Shown: positions 6,744-15,271 of the stretch, piece by piece
Layout: the number at the start of each line of letters is the position of its first letter
Numbering within the stretch: the first letter of the stretch is position 1
Assembly (NCBI GenBank): GCA_028275005.1
Contig: JAQCNN010000245.1
Coordinates: 1-25,922 of the forward strand
DNA length: 25,922 nucleotides
Direction of reading: 5' to 3'
DNA from: Salinirussus sp.
GTDB lineage: Archaea; Halobacteriota; Halobacteria; Halobacteriales; Haloarculaceae
Notes under the pieces: model-generated
The model's input: the letters and a program-made list of their open reading frames with translations, nothing else
What the model was told of the DNA's origin: nothing
The model's database searches: none
Position numbers and translations under genes: made by a program

Positions 6744-7268
6744 ATGCCCGACACCGACGACATCGTGGCCGCGCTCCGGGCGACCGACGCCGTCCGATTC
6801 GGGGAGTTCGAACTCTCTCACGGCGGCACCAGCGACTACTACGTCGACAAGTACCTCTTCGAGACTGCCCCGGACTGTCTCGAACTGCTCGCCGAAGCCT
6901 TCGCCGCCCGGGTCGGTGACACCACACTCGCCGGCGTCGCCCTCGGGGCGGTCCCGCTGGTCGCGACCACGAGTGTCGCCACGGGCAACCCCTACGTCAT
7001 CGCCCGCAAGCAGGCAAAGGAGTACGGCACGGGCAACCGGGTCGAGGGCCGGCTGAGCGAGGGCGAGGCGGTTGTCGTCGTCGAGGATATCGCCACCACC
7101 GGCCAGAGCGCCGTCGACGCCGTCGAGGCACTCCGGGCGGCCGGGGCCGTCGTCGAGCGGGTACTCGTCGTCGTCGACCGCCAGGAGGGTGCCGGCGAGC
7201 ACCTCGCCGACCACGGGGTAGAACTCGAGGCGCTGGTGACCGCTGCCGACCTGCTGGAGCGCCGGTAG
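6744..7268 (+). CDS. pyrE: Orotate phosphoribosyltransferase
   Basis: This enzyme joins orotate to PRPP to give orotidine monophosphate in pyrimidine synthesis. The 174-residue protein has the type I phosphoribosyltransferase PRPP loop VVVVEDIATTGQS at about 110-122, with the acidic pair E114-D115. It also has the catalytic flexible loop IARKQAKEYGTG at 86-97 and the N-terminal FGEFELSHGGTSDYYVDK segment typical of archaeal PyrE. The ATG at 6744 gives the usual length, and longer frames extend into the divergent promoter region. It is transcribed away from the phosphohexomutase gene. No other pyrimidine gene is present here. Confidence 0.95.
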   Translation: MPDTDDIVAALRATDAVRFGEFELSHGGTSDYYVDKYLFETAPDCLELLAEAFAARVGDTTLAGVALGAVPLVATTSVATGNPYVIARKQAKEYGTGNRVEGRLSEGEAVVVVEDIATTGQSAVDAVEALRAAGAVVERVLVVVDRQEGAGEHLADHGVELEALVTAADLLERR

Positions 7269-7343
7269 GCCGACAACGGGCAACCGGCTGTCCCGCCCGC
7301 ACACACCACCGTCCGGTTCTTGTGTCTCCAACCGCTATCTGTG

Positions 7344-7607
7344 ATGATGGCAACTCTCGAACTGTACGAACTCGACGGCTGTCCGTACTGTGCAAAGGTA
7401 ATCCGCAAGCTCGACGAGCTGGGGCTTGATTACGACTCACACATGGTGCCTCGGAGTCACGACGAGCGCACCGAGGTCCAGGAGGTCAGCGGGCAGACCG
7501 GTGTCCCCGTGCTGGTGGACAATGAACACGGTGTCGAAGGGATGCCCGAGTCCGACGATATCGTCGAGTATCTCGAGCAAACCTACGGCCAACGGGCGGA
7601 CGCCTGA
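7344..7607 (+). CDS. Glutaredoxin-like protein with CPYC active site
   Basis: This 87-residue single thioredoxin-fold domain has the glutaredoxin dithiol motif C13-P-Y-C16 straight after the first strand (LELYELDG). It also has the cis-proline segment TGVPVLV near residue 60 and a C-terminal GMPESDDIVEYLEQ helix like the N-terminal domain of glutathione transferases. It probably reduces disulfides or mixed disulfides. Haloarchaea generally use gamma-glutamylcysteine rather than glutathione, so the natural thiol partner may differ. The start could be either of two adjacent ATGs, 7344 or 7347. It is downstream of pyrE on the same strand with a 75-base gap and probably has its own promoter. Confidence 0.88.
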   Translation: MMATLELYELDGCPYCAKVIRKLDELGLDYDSHMVPRSHDERTEVQEVSGQTGVPVLVDNEHGVEGMPESDDIVEYLEQTYGQRADA

Positions 7608-7693
7608 ACGGCCGCCGAAGCCGCCGATAACAGATTTTTCGCGCACAACCTATCGTAGCCGTGCCTCCCGTGGCCGGTGTTCGGTGCAGGCCG

Positions 7694-8662
7694 CTACGCG
7701 GTCATCTCCCCGTCGGCCCGCTCCATGATCAGGTCACGGAGGTCGACCCGGTCCTCGATGTCGGCCATCTCCCCCTCCTCGATGAGCGCCGTGCCGTCGA
7801 CGGACTCGCGCGGGGCATCCTCGACGACGTAGACGCTGGTCGTCCGGGTGACCCGGCCGACCGAGGACATGATCCGGGCGCGTTTCTCGGCGGTCTTGGT
7901 GAACTCGGAGTGGCCGGTGAGCACCCGGTCCTCGCCGACGTCCTCGTCCTCGCTGACGGTCTTGAACGGCGCCCGGTCGGTCGGGTGGACGTCGTACCCT
8001 ACCCGGGTCAGGACCGCCACGATTGGCTCGTCGTCCGGGTCGACCTCGGGGTCCGCCGGCGTCTCCTCGTCGTCGCGAACCTCCCCGGCACCGTCCAGTA
8101 CGTCGACCGGCGAGGTCAGTGGGGCGTCGAACAGCTCCTCGAGGTGTGTGGCCACCTCGACGCTTGCGTCCATCCCGTCCTCGTACTTCGAGACGGTCCG
8201 GCGGGAGACACCCAGCTCCTGGGCGAGCTGTCCGAGCGACCAGTCACGGTCCTCGCGGACGTCGGCGAGGACCTCGCTGTCGATGTTGACGTAGAGCCCG
8301 CCGGGTGCGGCGTAGATCAGCGGCGGCACCTCCTCGACGAACAGGTCCATGGCCGTGTCGGGCGCGAACACCGGCACACCGTGTCGGAAGTAGACCACAC
8401 CGGGCTTGAGCTGTTCGTCCCGGGTCCGTAGCCCGACCACCAGCGGTGTCGCCTGCAGATACTCACCGAGCCGGCGCATCTCCGCCCCCGTCTCGGCGTC
8501 CAGCGCGTCGATGTTGCCGAGGATCTTCACGAGCAGCGTGTCCCGACCCCGGCGGGCCGCCACGTCGAAGCTCTTTGGCCGGATCGCACACCGCTCGCTG
8601 ACGAGGAAGCCGGCGTCCTCGAGCATGGCCGTGACGTTGTCGACGAGTGCGGACCGGGACAT
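7694..8662 (-). CDS. XRE-type transcriptional regulator, archaeal family
   Basis: This 322-residue protein belongs to the archaeal family labelled 'putative HTH-type transcriptional regulatory protein'. The N-terminal third (1-115) resembles a nuclease-like or sensor alpha/beta domain (VAARRGRDTLLVKILGNIDAL). A Cro/CI helix-turn-helix lies at about 130-185, with the core LAQELGVSRRTVSKYEDG. The C-terminal domain (215-322) is acidic and of unknown role, containing EFTKTAEKRARIMSSVG. The target genes are unknown. Its promoter region is shared with divergently transcribed tiaS, so control of tiaS or of itself is possible. A TATA-like CGATAAATAC lies about 29-38 bases before the ATG at 8662. Confidence 0.88.
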   Translation of the reverse strand: MSRSALVDNVTAMLEDAGFLVSERCAIRPKSFDVAARRGRDTLLVKILGNIDALDAETGAEMRRLGEYLQATPLVVGLRTRDEQLKPGVVYFRHGVPVFAPDTAMDLFVEEVPPLIYAAPGGLYVNIDSEVLADVREDRDWSLGQLAQELGVSRRTVSKYEDGMDASVEVATHLEELFDAPLTSPVDVLDGAGEVRDDEETPADPEVDPDDEPIVAVLTRVGYDVHPTDRAPFKTVSEDEDVGEDRVLTGHSEFTKTAEKRARIMSSVGRVTRTTSVYVVEDAPRESVDGTALIEEGEMADIEDRVDLRDLIMERADGEMTA

Positions 8663-8690
8663 GATCCTTCAGAGACTGTAGATGGTTCCA

Positions 8691-8700
8691 GTATTTATCG
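8691..8700 (-). promoter_or_regulatory. TATA-like box for the XRE regulator gene
   Basis: The minus strand reads CGATAAATAC, 29-38 bases before the ATG at 8662, allowing a short 5' leader of a few bases. Confidence 0.5.
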
Positions 8701-8824
8701 TTTGTGCCGCCCGTTTGCCCCGTGTCCGGCGGTCGGCCGAACCTATCATCCCGAAATCAGGTCCAGGGTGGTCCGGCCGCGCAGGCGCCGAAAGGCGTTT
8801 TGTGGTCTCCGGCCAACCCACGGT

Positions 8825-10084
8825 GTGACCGTCATCGGGCTGGACGACACCGACTCCCGTGAACTCGGGATGTGCACGACCTACGTCGCCAGCCGGCTGG
8901 CCGCCGACATCACAGCCGCCGGCGGGACCGTCCGGCGGACGCTGCTCGTGCGGCTGAACCCCGCCGTCGAACACAAGACACGGGGTAACGCCGCCCTGGC
9001 GGTCCACACCGACCTCGACGCCGGACGGGCCGGGCGTCTGGCTGACGACCGCCTCACCCTCGCGGCCGACGACCCCGAGACGAACCCGGGGGTGGCGGTC
9101 GCCGACTGCGAGCCCGACAGGGTGCCGGCGGTTGTCGCCGACTTCTCTCGGGTGGCTATCCGGGACTACCACGACCCGGCCGACGCCCGCGCGCTCGCGG
9201 CCGAGACGGGCATCGACACGCTCGAGCGCGGCACCGGCCGCGGGGTCGTCGGCGCGCTCGCGGCGGTCGGCGCCGCCCGTGCCTTCGGGGCCTGGACCGT
9301 CGAGACCATCGCCTACCGCGAGCGCGAGCGGTGGGGGACCGAGCGCGACGTCGACCGCGAGACCGTCTTTGCGGCCGCCGCCGAGGCCTACCCGGCGGTC
9401 TGGGACACCGTCGACCGTGTCGAGGGGACGGCGGTCTGTGTCCCCCGGACCCCCTGTCCGGTGCTCTACGGGGTTCGTGGGGAGACCGCCGACGCGACCC
9501 GCCGGGTCGCCCGCGCCATCGAAAGCGAGCCGGTCGCCCGGACCCACACCTTCCTGACGAATCAGGGGACCGACGCCCACCTCCGGCCGGCCCGCGCCAC
9601 CGAGGTCGAAAACGGCCGGGCCTACCGGGTCGACGGCACGGTCGTCGACGGCCCGGAGACCGTCGAGGGGGGCCACGTCTTCCTGACAGTCCAGGACGAC
9701 GCCGTCCTCCGGTGTGCGGCCTTCGAGCCGACCAAGCGCTTCCGTGACCGGGTGCGCGCGCTCCGGGCCGGCGACCGTGTCACCGTCTGTGGCGAGGTCA
9801 CAGACGGCACGCTCAAACTCGAGAAGTTTGCGGTCCGCGAGCGCTCCCGGACGGAGTTGGTCACCCCGGACTGCCCCGACTGCGGCCGGTCGATGAAGTC
9901 CGCCGGCCGCGGGCAGGGCTACCGCTGCCGAGACTGTGAGACCGCCGCCGACGGAAAGACCGAGCGACGGATTCAGCGTGATATCGAGACCGGCTGGTAC
10001 GAGGTCCCGCCGGTCGCCCGCCGGCACATCGCCAAACCCCTGGTACGGGGCGGGTTCGACGCGCCCACCCACCCCGAGCGGTAG
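8825..10084 (+). CDS. tiaS: tRNA(Ile2) 2-agmatinylcytidine synthetase
   Basis: This archaeal enzyme attaches agmatine to C34 of the tRNA-Ile CAU anticodon using ATP, so the tRNA reads AUA instead of AUG. The 419-residue protein begins TVIGLDDTDSRELGMCTTY, the family's N-terminal signature. It then has the conserved region around EHKTRGNAALA, a C-terminal OB-fold (about 270-345) and a zinc ribbon with Cys at about 350, 353, 368 and 371. A GTG start at 8825 places the signature at the N-terminus. The open frame upstream to 8702 is Arg-rich and unlikely. It is divergent from the XRE-type regulator. The target tRNA gene is not in this window. Confidence 0.93.
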   Translation: MTVIGLDDTDSRELGMCTTYVASRLAADITAAGGTVRRTLLVRLNPAVEHKTRGNAALAVHTDLDAGRAGRLADDRLTLAADDPETNPGVAVADCEPDRVPAVVADFSRVAIRDYHDPADARALAAETGIDTLERGTGRGVVGALAAVGAARAFGAWTVETIAYRERERWGTERDVDRETVFAAAAEAYPAVWDTVDRVEGTAVCVPRTPCPVLYGVRGETADATRRVARAIESEPVARTHTFLTNQGTDAHLRPARATEVENGRAYRVDGTVVDGPETVEGGHVFLTVQDDAVLRCAAFEPTKRFRDRVRALRAGDRVTVCGEVTDGTLKLEKFAVRERSRTELVTPDCPDCGRSMKSAGRGQGYRCRDCETAADGKTERRIQRDIETGWYEVPPVARRHIAKPLVRGGFDAPTHPER

Positions 10085-10120
10085 AGCTCGGCGTCGCCGA
10101 CCGGCGGTGGTCGTGGCCGG

Positions 10121-11212
10121 TCAGGCCTTTAGCCCGGTCCCGGTCAACACAACGCAAACGTCCTCGTTCTCGCCGACCGCGCCGGTCGTGCGGAGCCACT
10201 TCAGCGCCGCTGGCGCAACGGCACACGTCGGCTCGGTGTCGAACCCCCGTTCGCGAAGACGGCCGAGGGTCTGCCGGGTCGTCTCGGCGTCGACGGCGAC
10301 GGCCTCGCCGTCGGTGTCCTCGATGGCCGCGAGGACCTGGTCGCGGCGGGCCGGCTCCCGGACCTGGATCCCGTCGGCGGCGTCGTTGTCGCCCGCGGCG
10401 GCCGACTCGCCGTGAATCGCCTCGACGACCGGTGCCGCGCCGGCGGCCTGTGCCCCCACGAGCCGTGGCACGTCGTCGGTCCAGCCGGCGGCCGCGAGCG
10501 CCCGGAACCCCCGGTAGGCACCCAGCAGGAGGGTGCCGTGGCCCAGCGGGGTCACCACGACATCCGGCACCGACCAGCCCCGCTGGGCGGCCACCTCGAG
10601 CGCGCAGGTCGCGGTGCCGACAAAGAAGGCGGGCTGCCAGGCGTGGCTGGCGTACCAGGCCTCGCCCTCGGCGACGCGCCCGAGACAGGCCTCGGTCACG
10701 TCCTGCCGGCTCCCATCGACGCCGACGACGGTTGCACCCGTCCGCTCGATGGCCGCACGCTTTGGGGGTTTTGCGTCCGCCGGGACGAATATCTCGGCGT
10801 CGATACCGGCACGGGCCGCGTAGGTGGCGATGGCGTGGCCGGCGTTGCCCGAGGAGTCCTCGATGACCCGCTCGACGCCCAGCGCCTCGGCCAGTGAGAG
10901 TGTCACCGCTGCGCCGCGGTCCTTGAACGACCCTGTCGGAAAGAGCGCCTCTAGCTTGAACTGTGCGTCCCACGCCGGCGCGTCGACGAGCGGGGTCCAC
11001 CCCTCGCCGAGACTCACCCGTCGCTCGACCGGGAGAAACTCCGAGAAGGCCCACAGCCCCCGGCCACGGTCGAGCGCCGTCGGGTCGGGCGGCTCGCTCT
11101 CGCCGTCCGGGTGCTGTGGCGCCCCGAAGTCCAGCGCGTGTCCACACGCACACCGCCAGGGTGCGTCGGCGGTCAGCGGGTACTCGCGCCCACAGTCACG
11201 ACACTCGTACAT
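10121..11212 (-). CDS. Threonine synthase-like PLP-dependent enzyme
   Basis: This 363-residue fold-type II PLP enzyme has an N-terminal zinc-ribbon-like segment (C4, C7, C21, C23), as in archaeal threonine synthases. The lysine that binds PLP is K97 in TGSFKDRGA at 93-101, followed by DSSGNAGHA, the phosphate and substrate-carboxylate region. A threonine synthase converts O-phosphohomoserine to threonine. Haloarchaea usually carry more than one ThrC-like paralogue, so the true substrate is not certain and no symbol is assigned. The ATG at 11212 gives MYECRDCGREYPL. An ATG 24 bases upstream (11236) is less likely because the ribbon normally starts at the N-terminus. The gene follows the thermosome gene on the same strand after 140 bases. 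Confidence 0.85.
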   Translation of the reverse strand: MYECRDCGREYPLTADAPWRCACGHALDFGAPQHPDGESEPPDPTALDRGRGLWAFSEFLPVERRVSLGEGWTPLVDAPAWDAQFKLEALFPTGSFKDRGAAVTLSLAEALGVERVIEDSSGNAGHAIATYAARAGIDAEIFVPADAKPPKRAAIERTGATVVGVDGSRQDVTEACLGRVAEGEAWYASHAWQPAFFVGTATCALEVAAQRGWSVPDVVVTPLGHGTLLLGAYRGFRALAAAGWTDDVPRLVGAQAAGAAPVVEAIHGESAAAGDNDAADGIQVREPARRDQVLAAIEDTDGEAVAVDAETTRQTLGRLRERGFDTEPTCAVAPAALKWLRTTGAVGENEDVCVVLTGTGLKA

Positions 11213-11352
11213 ACCTGACCGTCGGGTGGGGGACACATCAGAAACGCGGTGAAAAACGCGCAGGTCCGACCAGCGTGGTCGGGGGATATCGGTCGCCGGT
11301 CTGTCGTCGGAGCGAGGCGTCGGGTGTCGGTGGTGGGTTCTCGTGGCCGGCG

Positions 11353-13050
11353 TTACATCGCGCCGCCCATGCCACCCATACCGCCCATGCCGCCGCCCAT
11401 ACCGCCCATGCCGCCGCCCATACCGCCACCGGGGCCGCCGGGCGCGCCGTCGTCGTCGTCGTCGTCGCCCTGGCCACCCTTCAGGTCGCCCGCGGCGATG
11501 ACGTCGTCGATCCGGAGGATCATCACAGCGGCCTCCGTTGCGGACTCGACAGCCTGGGTCTTGACCCGTAGCGGCTCGACGGCCTCCTCGGACATGTCGG
11601 AGACGTCGCCGGTGTAGGCGTTCAGGCCGACGGTGCTGTTGCCGCTGTCGTGCTCAGAGCGGAGTTCGACCAGCGAGTCGATGGGGTCGAGACCGGCGTT
11701 CTCCGCGAGCGTGCGCGGAATGACGTCGATGGCGTCGGCAAAGGCCTCGATGGCCAGCTGTTCGCGGCCGCCGACGCTGTCGGCGTAGTCACGCAGCCCG
11801 AGCGAGAGCAGGGTCTCGGGGGAGCCGCCGCCGGGGAGAACCTTCCCGTCCTCCAGGGTCGCGGAGACGACGCCCAGCGCGTCCTCGATGGCGCGCTCGA
11901 CCTCGTCGACGACGTGCTCGGTGCCACCGCGCAGGATGAGGGTGACGGCCTTTGCGTCGTCGACCTCCTCGACGAATATCTCCTCGTCACCAGCCAGGTC
12001 CTTCTCGGTGACCGAGCCGGCAAAGCCAAGATCCTCGGCGGCGATGTCCTCGATGCTGGAGACGACGCGACCGCCGGTCGCCCGCGCCAGCGCCTCGATA
12101 TCGGAGCTCTTTGCGCGGCGGACCGCCAGGATACCCTCCTGGGCGAGGTAGTGCTGGGCCATGTCGTCGATACCCTTCTGACAGAAGACAACGTCGGCGC
12201 CGGCGTCGGCGATGGCGTCGACCATCTCCTGGAGCTGCTGTTCCTCCTGGTCGATGAACTCCTGGAGCTGGTCGGGGTCGGTGACGTTGACCTCGGTGTC
12301 GAGTTCGGTCTCGGGGACCTCGACTGCGGTGTCGAGCAGCGCGATGTCCGCGTCCCCCTTGAAGTGGGGCATGTTGTCGTGGACGCGGGACTTGTCGATG
12401 ATGACACCCTCGACGAGTTCGGACTCGTCGATGGAGCCGCCGACGACCGTCTCCACCTTCACGTTGTCCGTGTCGACGCCCTCCTCGTCCGCGACGGACT
12501 GGACCGCGCCGACAACGAGCTCCGCGAGCGTGTCCTTGGCGCTTTCGGCGCCCTTGCCGGTCATGGCCGTCGCCGCGACGTGTTCGAGGGTCTCGTCGTC
12601 GTCGGCCTCGACGTCGATGGCGTTCTCCTCGAGCAGCTCCTTGGCGTGCTCGGCGGCCTGTCGGTAACCCTGTGCGAGGATGGTGGCGTGGATGTCCTGG
12701 TCGAGCAGGTCCTCGGCCTTCGAGAGGAGTTCACCTGCGATGACGACCGCCGTCGTGGTGCCGTCGCCAACCTCGTCCTCCTGGGTCTGGGCGACCTCGA
12801 CGATCATGTTCGCGGCGGGGTGCTCGATATCCATCTCGTCGAGGATGGTGACCCCGTCGTTGGTGACGACGACGCTGCCGGCGTCGTCCACGAGCATCTT
12901 GTCCATCCCTTTCGGGCCGAGTGTGGTCCGGACGGCCTCCGCAACTGCCGTGCCGGCTGTGATGTTCATCGACTGTGCGTCATCGCCCGAGGTCCGCTGG
13001 GACTCCTCGGACAGTACGATCATGGGCTGATTACCCATCTGCTGAGCCAT
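11353..13050 (-). CDS. Thermosome subunit (group II chaperonin)
   Basis: This 565-residue protein forms the double-ring cytosolic ATP-driven chaperonin that folds proteins. It has the family's ATP-site motifs: TLGPKGMDKM at 43-52, TNDGVTIL at 63-70 and GDGTTT at 95-100. It ends in a Gly/Met-rich GGM-repeat tail of about 25 residues after an acidic DDDDDDG run, which is typical of haloarchaeal CCT subunits. The ATG at 13050 gives MAQQMGNQPMIVLSEESQRT, the usual start. A strong TATA box at 13078-13085 excludes the longer frame to 13143. Haloarchaea have two or three paralogous subunits (cct1-3 or thsA/B) and the sequence does not settle which this is. Heat-inducible expression is expected for the family. 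Confidence 0.95.
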   Translation of the reverse strand: MAQQMGNQPMIVLSEESQRTSGDDAQSMNITAGTAVAEAVRTTLGPKGMDKMLVDDAGSVVVTNDGVTILDEMDIEHPAANMIVEVAQTQEDEVGDGTTTAVVIAGELLSKAEDLLDQDIHATILAQGYRQAAEHAKELLEENAIDVEADDDETLEHVAATAMTGKGAESAKDTLAELVVGAVQSVADEEGVDTDNVKVETVVGGSIDESELVEGVIIDKSRVHDNMPHFKGDADIALLDTAVEVPETELDTEVNVTDPDQLQEFIDQEEQQLQEMVDAIADAGADVVFCQKGIDDMAQHYLAQEGILAVRRAKSSDIEALARATGGRVVSSIEDIAAEDLGFAGSVTEKDLAGDEEIFVEEVDDAKAVTLILRGGTEHVVDEVERAIEDALGVVSATLEDGKVLPGGGSPETLLSLGLRDYADSVGGREQLAIEAFADAIDVIPRTLAENAGLDPIDSLVELRSEHDSGNSTVGLNAYTGDVSDMSEEAVEPLRVKTQAVESATEAAVMILRIDDVIAAGDLKGGQGDDDDDDGAPGGPGGGMGGGMGGMGGGMGGMGGMGGAM

Positions 13051-13077
13051 AGTCAAGAGAATGATTGTCCGTGGTTC

Positions 13078-13088
13078 TATATAAATTT
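13078..13088 (-). promoter_or_regulatory. Strong TATA box for the thermosome gene
   Basis: The minus strand reads AAATTTATATA, with TTTATATA 28-35 bases before the ATG and an A-rich stretch further upstream where a BRE would sit. This is the best promoter match in the window and fixes the start at 13050. Confidence 0.8.
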
Positions 13089-13160
13089 TTCTTTGCGCGG
13101 TCACGCGGCGTCCGACCGGTGGACGGAATACCAAGTGTGACAACGAGTAGCGCGACAGGG

Positions 13161-13168
13161 TTTAAGTA
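13161..13168. promoter_or_regulatory. Second promoter-like TTTAAGTA motif upstream of the thermosome gene
   Basis: GGGTTTAAGTACCGG resembles strong haloarchaeal core promoters on the plus strand. No plus-strand gene follows at the expected distance. It could be a distal thermosome promoter element on the minus strand or start an unannotated RNA. Confidence 0.3.
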
Positions 13169-13292
13169 CCGGCGACGGCCCATCTGCCCCATCCCGACCC
13201 AGGCTGCCCGCGGTGCACGGCCGACATCGCCCACCCCCGGTCCCGCCGGACCGCAGGGGCCCCGACGGCGCTCGCCGGTCACAGCCGCCGCC

Positions 13293-14555
13293 CTACCCGG
13301 ACTCCGGGGCCGGCTCGGTCACGCGACGGCCGCGAACGGCCAGCCCGACCCCGAGTACGGCGCCGCCGAGGCCCGCGGCCAACGCGGCAGCGGCAAAGGC
13401 CCCACGCACACCGGCCACCGAGACGACGACTCCGAAGGCGAGCGGGGAGAGAAACTGCCCCAGGTAACCCGCAGACGCGATGTACGAGGCGAGACTCCCC
13501 TGCCGGTCCGACGGTGCCAGCGTCTCGACCCACGCGAACGCCGACGGAAAGACCAGCCCGGTCCCGACCCCTAACAGGACGACCGGTACGCCGGCGGCGA
13601 GTGGCCCCCCGACGACGGCCGCGACGCCGAAGCCGACGACCCACAGCCCGAAGGCCGCCAGCACGAGCCGGTGACGGCCAACCCTCCCCACCAGCCGGCC
13701 GTACACCGCCGCGGCTACCGCCGAGGCGGCGCCGTTGGCCGCGAGATACAGCCCCACTGCCAGTGTCGAGGTCACCCCGAGCCCGGCGAGCAACTGCGGG
13801 TAGTAGACCACGACCACGTACAGAAACAGGTTGGCGCCAAAGTACAGCAGATAGACCGCCGGGATCGCCGGAATCCGGCGAAAGACCCCGAGAAGCCCCC
13901 GGAGCCGCTGGCCCGCGCTGGAACCCGCCCCGGTCGTCGCCCCACCGTAGCCGGTCGCGGGAAGCGCCACCAGCGCCACCAGCCCCAGCGGTAGGGCGGC
14001 CAGATAGACGCCGAACGGAGCGTGCCAGGAGACGGTCCCGAGCGCCCCGCCGACCAGGGGCCAGACGGCCGCCCCGAGACTGTTCGCGCTACTGCGCAGC
14101 CCCAGCGCCCGGTCCATCCGACGCCCCCGATAGAGGGTGTAGATGAGGACCGTCACCCCGGTGTAGACGAACGCAACGCCGACTCCGAGGACGACCCGCG
14201 AGGCGATGAGGGCGCCAAAGGAGTCGACGACGAGGCCGGCCCCGCCGCCAACCCCGTACAGCCCCAGCCCCAGGAGGTAGGGGCGGCGTGGCCCGACACG
14301 GTCGATGAGTGCGCCGGCCAGCGGGCTGGCGACGACGATGACCACCCCGTGGGTCGTGATGACCAGCCCCGCCAGCGACTCCGAGACGCCGACACCTATC
14401 CCGATCTGACGGACGACCGGCCCGATGACCGCGCCGGCCATCACCGTCAGTGTCGCCGACGCGAGGATGACGGCGAGGGTGAGTCGCGCCGGGGACGAGG
14501 GGCTGTTGGCTGTCGCCGCAGCCACGCCGGCGTCCTCGTCCGACACGTCTGTCAC
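13293..14555 (-). CDS. Major facilitator superfamily transporter
   Basis: This 420-residue integral membrane protein has about twelve hydrophobic helices beginning near residue 27 and a central cytosolic loop around 205-225. The MFS motif A is seen between helices 2 and 3 as GALIDRVGPRR at 81-91. The general layout resembles drug/H+ antiporters, but the substrate cannot be told. The frame starts with GTG at 14555 (MTDVSDEDAG), followed by an acidic cytosolic N-terminus typical of halophiles. It lies 90 bases after the KH-domain gene on the same strand with no evident TATA box, so it may be read through from that gene. A link to ribosome maturation is not implied. Confidence 0.88.
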   Translation of the reverse strand: MTDVSDEDAGVAAATANSPSSPARLTLAVILASATLTVMAGAVIGPVVRQIGIGVGVSESLAGLVITTHGVVIVVASPLAGALIDRVGPRRPYLLGLGLYGVGGGAGLVVDSFGALIASRVVLGVGVAFVYTGVTVLIYTLYRGRRMDRALGLRSSANSLGAAVWPLVGGALGTVSWHAPFGVYLAALPLGLVALVALPATGYGGATTGAGSSAGQRLRGLLGVFRRIPAIPAVYLLYFGANLFLYVVVVYYPQLLAGLGVTSTLAVGLYLAANGAASAVAAAVYGRLVGRVGRHRLVLAAFGLWVVGFGVAAVVGGPLAAGVPVVLLGVGTGLVFPSAFAWVETLAPSDRQGSLASYIASAGYLGQFLSPLAFGVVVSVAGVRGAFAAAALAAGLGGAVLGVGLAVRGRRVTEPAPESG

Positions 14556-14645
14556 CGGTCTCCTCCTGCTGTGGCACTGACGGAGAGCTCGACCGGTGAC
14601 GTCCCCCGCCAGCCGGTCACCGTCACGGGCTCCGACCGGGGTCCA

Positions 14646-15194
14646 TCAGCCGGTGAACTGGTGATACTCCAGCCCGCGGTGTTTGAGCTCGTTCCGTCTG
14701 CGCTCGAGGAACGAGTAGACCGCGCCGTGAGGGGCGCCGTCGAGGAGCATCTCGGCGGCCTCCCGGACGGCGTCGACCTGTCGCGGGCCGCCGATGACCG
14801 CGAGGGTCGTGCCGTAGATGACCACCGAGGCGCCGGTCAGCTCCTGCATCAGCTCCCGGGTGCGACCGTCCTCGCCGATGAGCCGCCCCTTCTTCCGTCG
14901 AAGGTCGTTTTTGTTCCGGCAGGCCGCGTCGATATCGATGATCTCGAACATCATCATGTCGTCCTCGAGCAGCCGGAACGCGTCCTTCGGGGCGAATCCC
15001 CGGCCGATTGCCTTCACGATGTCGGGGGCCTTCAGCGCCGTGACAGGGTCCCCGACAGTCTCGATCCGGACGCTGCCGGTCTCGCTGTCGATGTCCAGCC
15101 GGACCTCGGTCCGGGCCTCGATCTCCCGCATCGTCTCGCCGCCCGCACCGATGAGAACGCCGATGCGGTCATCGGGAACCTTCACGTGCTGCAT
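14646..15194 (-). CDS. KH-domain RNA-binding protein (archaeal Pno1/Dim2/Krr1-like)
   Basis: This 182-residue protein carries two KH-type RNA-binding domains. KH1 has the loop GAGG at 16-19 (RIGVLIGAGGETMREIE), and KH2 has GEDG at 107-110 (RLIGEDGRTRELMQELTG). Archaeal homologues are the counterparts of eukaryotic Pno1/Dim2, which binds the 3' end of small-subunit rRNA. The aIF1A and RIO1 genes upstream support a role in 30S maturation or translation initiation. The ATG at 15194 gives MQHVKVPDDR, and a TATA-like CTTTAAC lies at 15222-15228, so it can be transcribed on its own. The longer open frame to 15701 is antisense-like Arg-rich sequence. Confidence 0.92.
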   Translation of the reverse strand: MQHVKVPDDRIGVLIGAGGETMREIEARTEVRLDIDSETGSVRIETVGDPVTALKAPDIVKAIGRGFAPKDAFRLLEDDMMMFEIIDIDAACRNKNDLRRKKGRLIGEDGRTRELMQELTGASVVIYGTTLAVIGGPRQVDAVREAAEMLLDGAPHGAVYSFLERRRNELKHRGLEYHQFTG

Positions 15195-15221
15195 AATCGT
15201 TTGTGTGTAGGCCAGGCTGCT

Positions 15222-15228
15222 GTTAAAG
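15222..15228 (-). promoter_or_regulatory. TATA-like box for the KH-domain gene
   Basis: The minus strand reads CTTTAAC, 28-34 bases before the ATG at 15194, next to the end of the GNAT gene. Confidence 0.55.
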
Positions 15229-15271
15229 TCCTTCGTCGTGGCCCGCACCTGCCGGCTCCGGCGGGCCCGGC

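Noticed and set aside
6570..7331. Long minus-strand extension of the phosphohexomutase frame, to 702 codons
   Set aside because: It runs antisense through pyrE, has low-complexity acidic shadow sequence, and a TATA box and the family N-terminus place the start at 6569.
8669..10072. 467-codon minus-strand frame opposite tiaS
   Set aside because: Gly, Pro, Arg and Asp-rich mirror of tiaS with no motifs.
11361..11440. Short tandem repeats of GGM codons that look like a DNA repeat array
   Set aside because: They encode the normal Gly/Met tail of the thermosome subunit and are not CRISPR or a mobile element.
11650..13140. 496-codon plus-strand frame opposite the thermosome gene
   Set aside because: It is a mirror of thermosome codons (Val, Asp, Leu-rich) with no family features. 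Long antisense frames are normal in GC-rich DNA.
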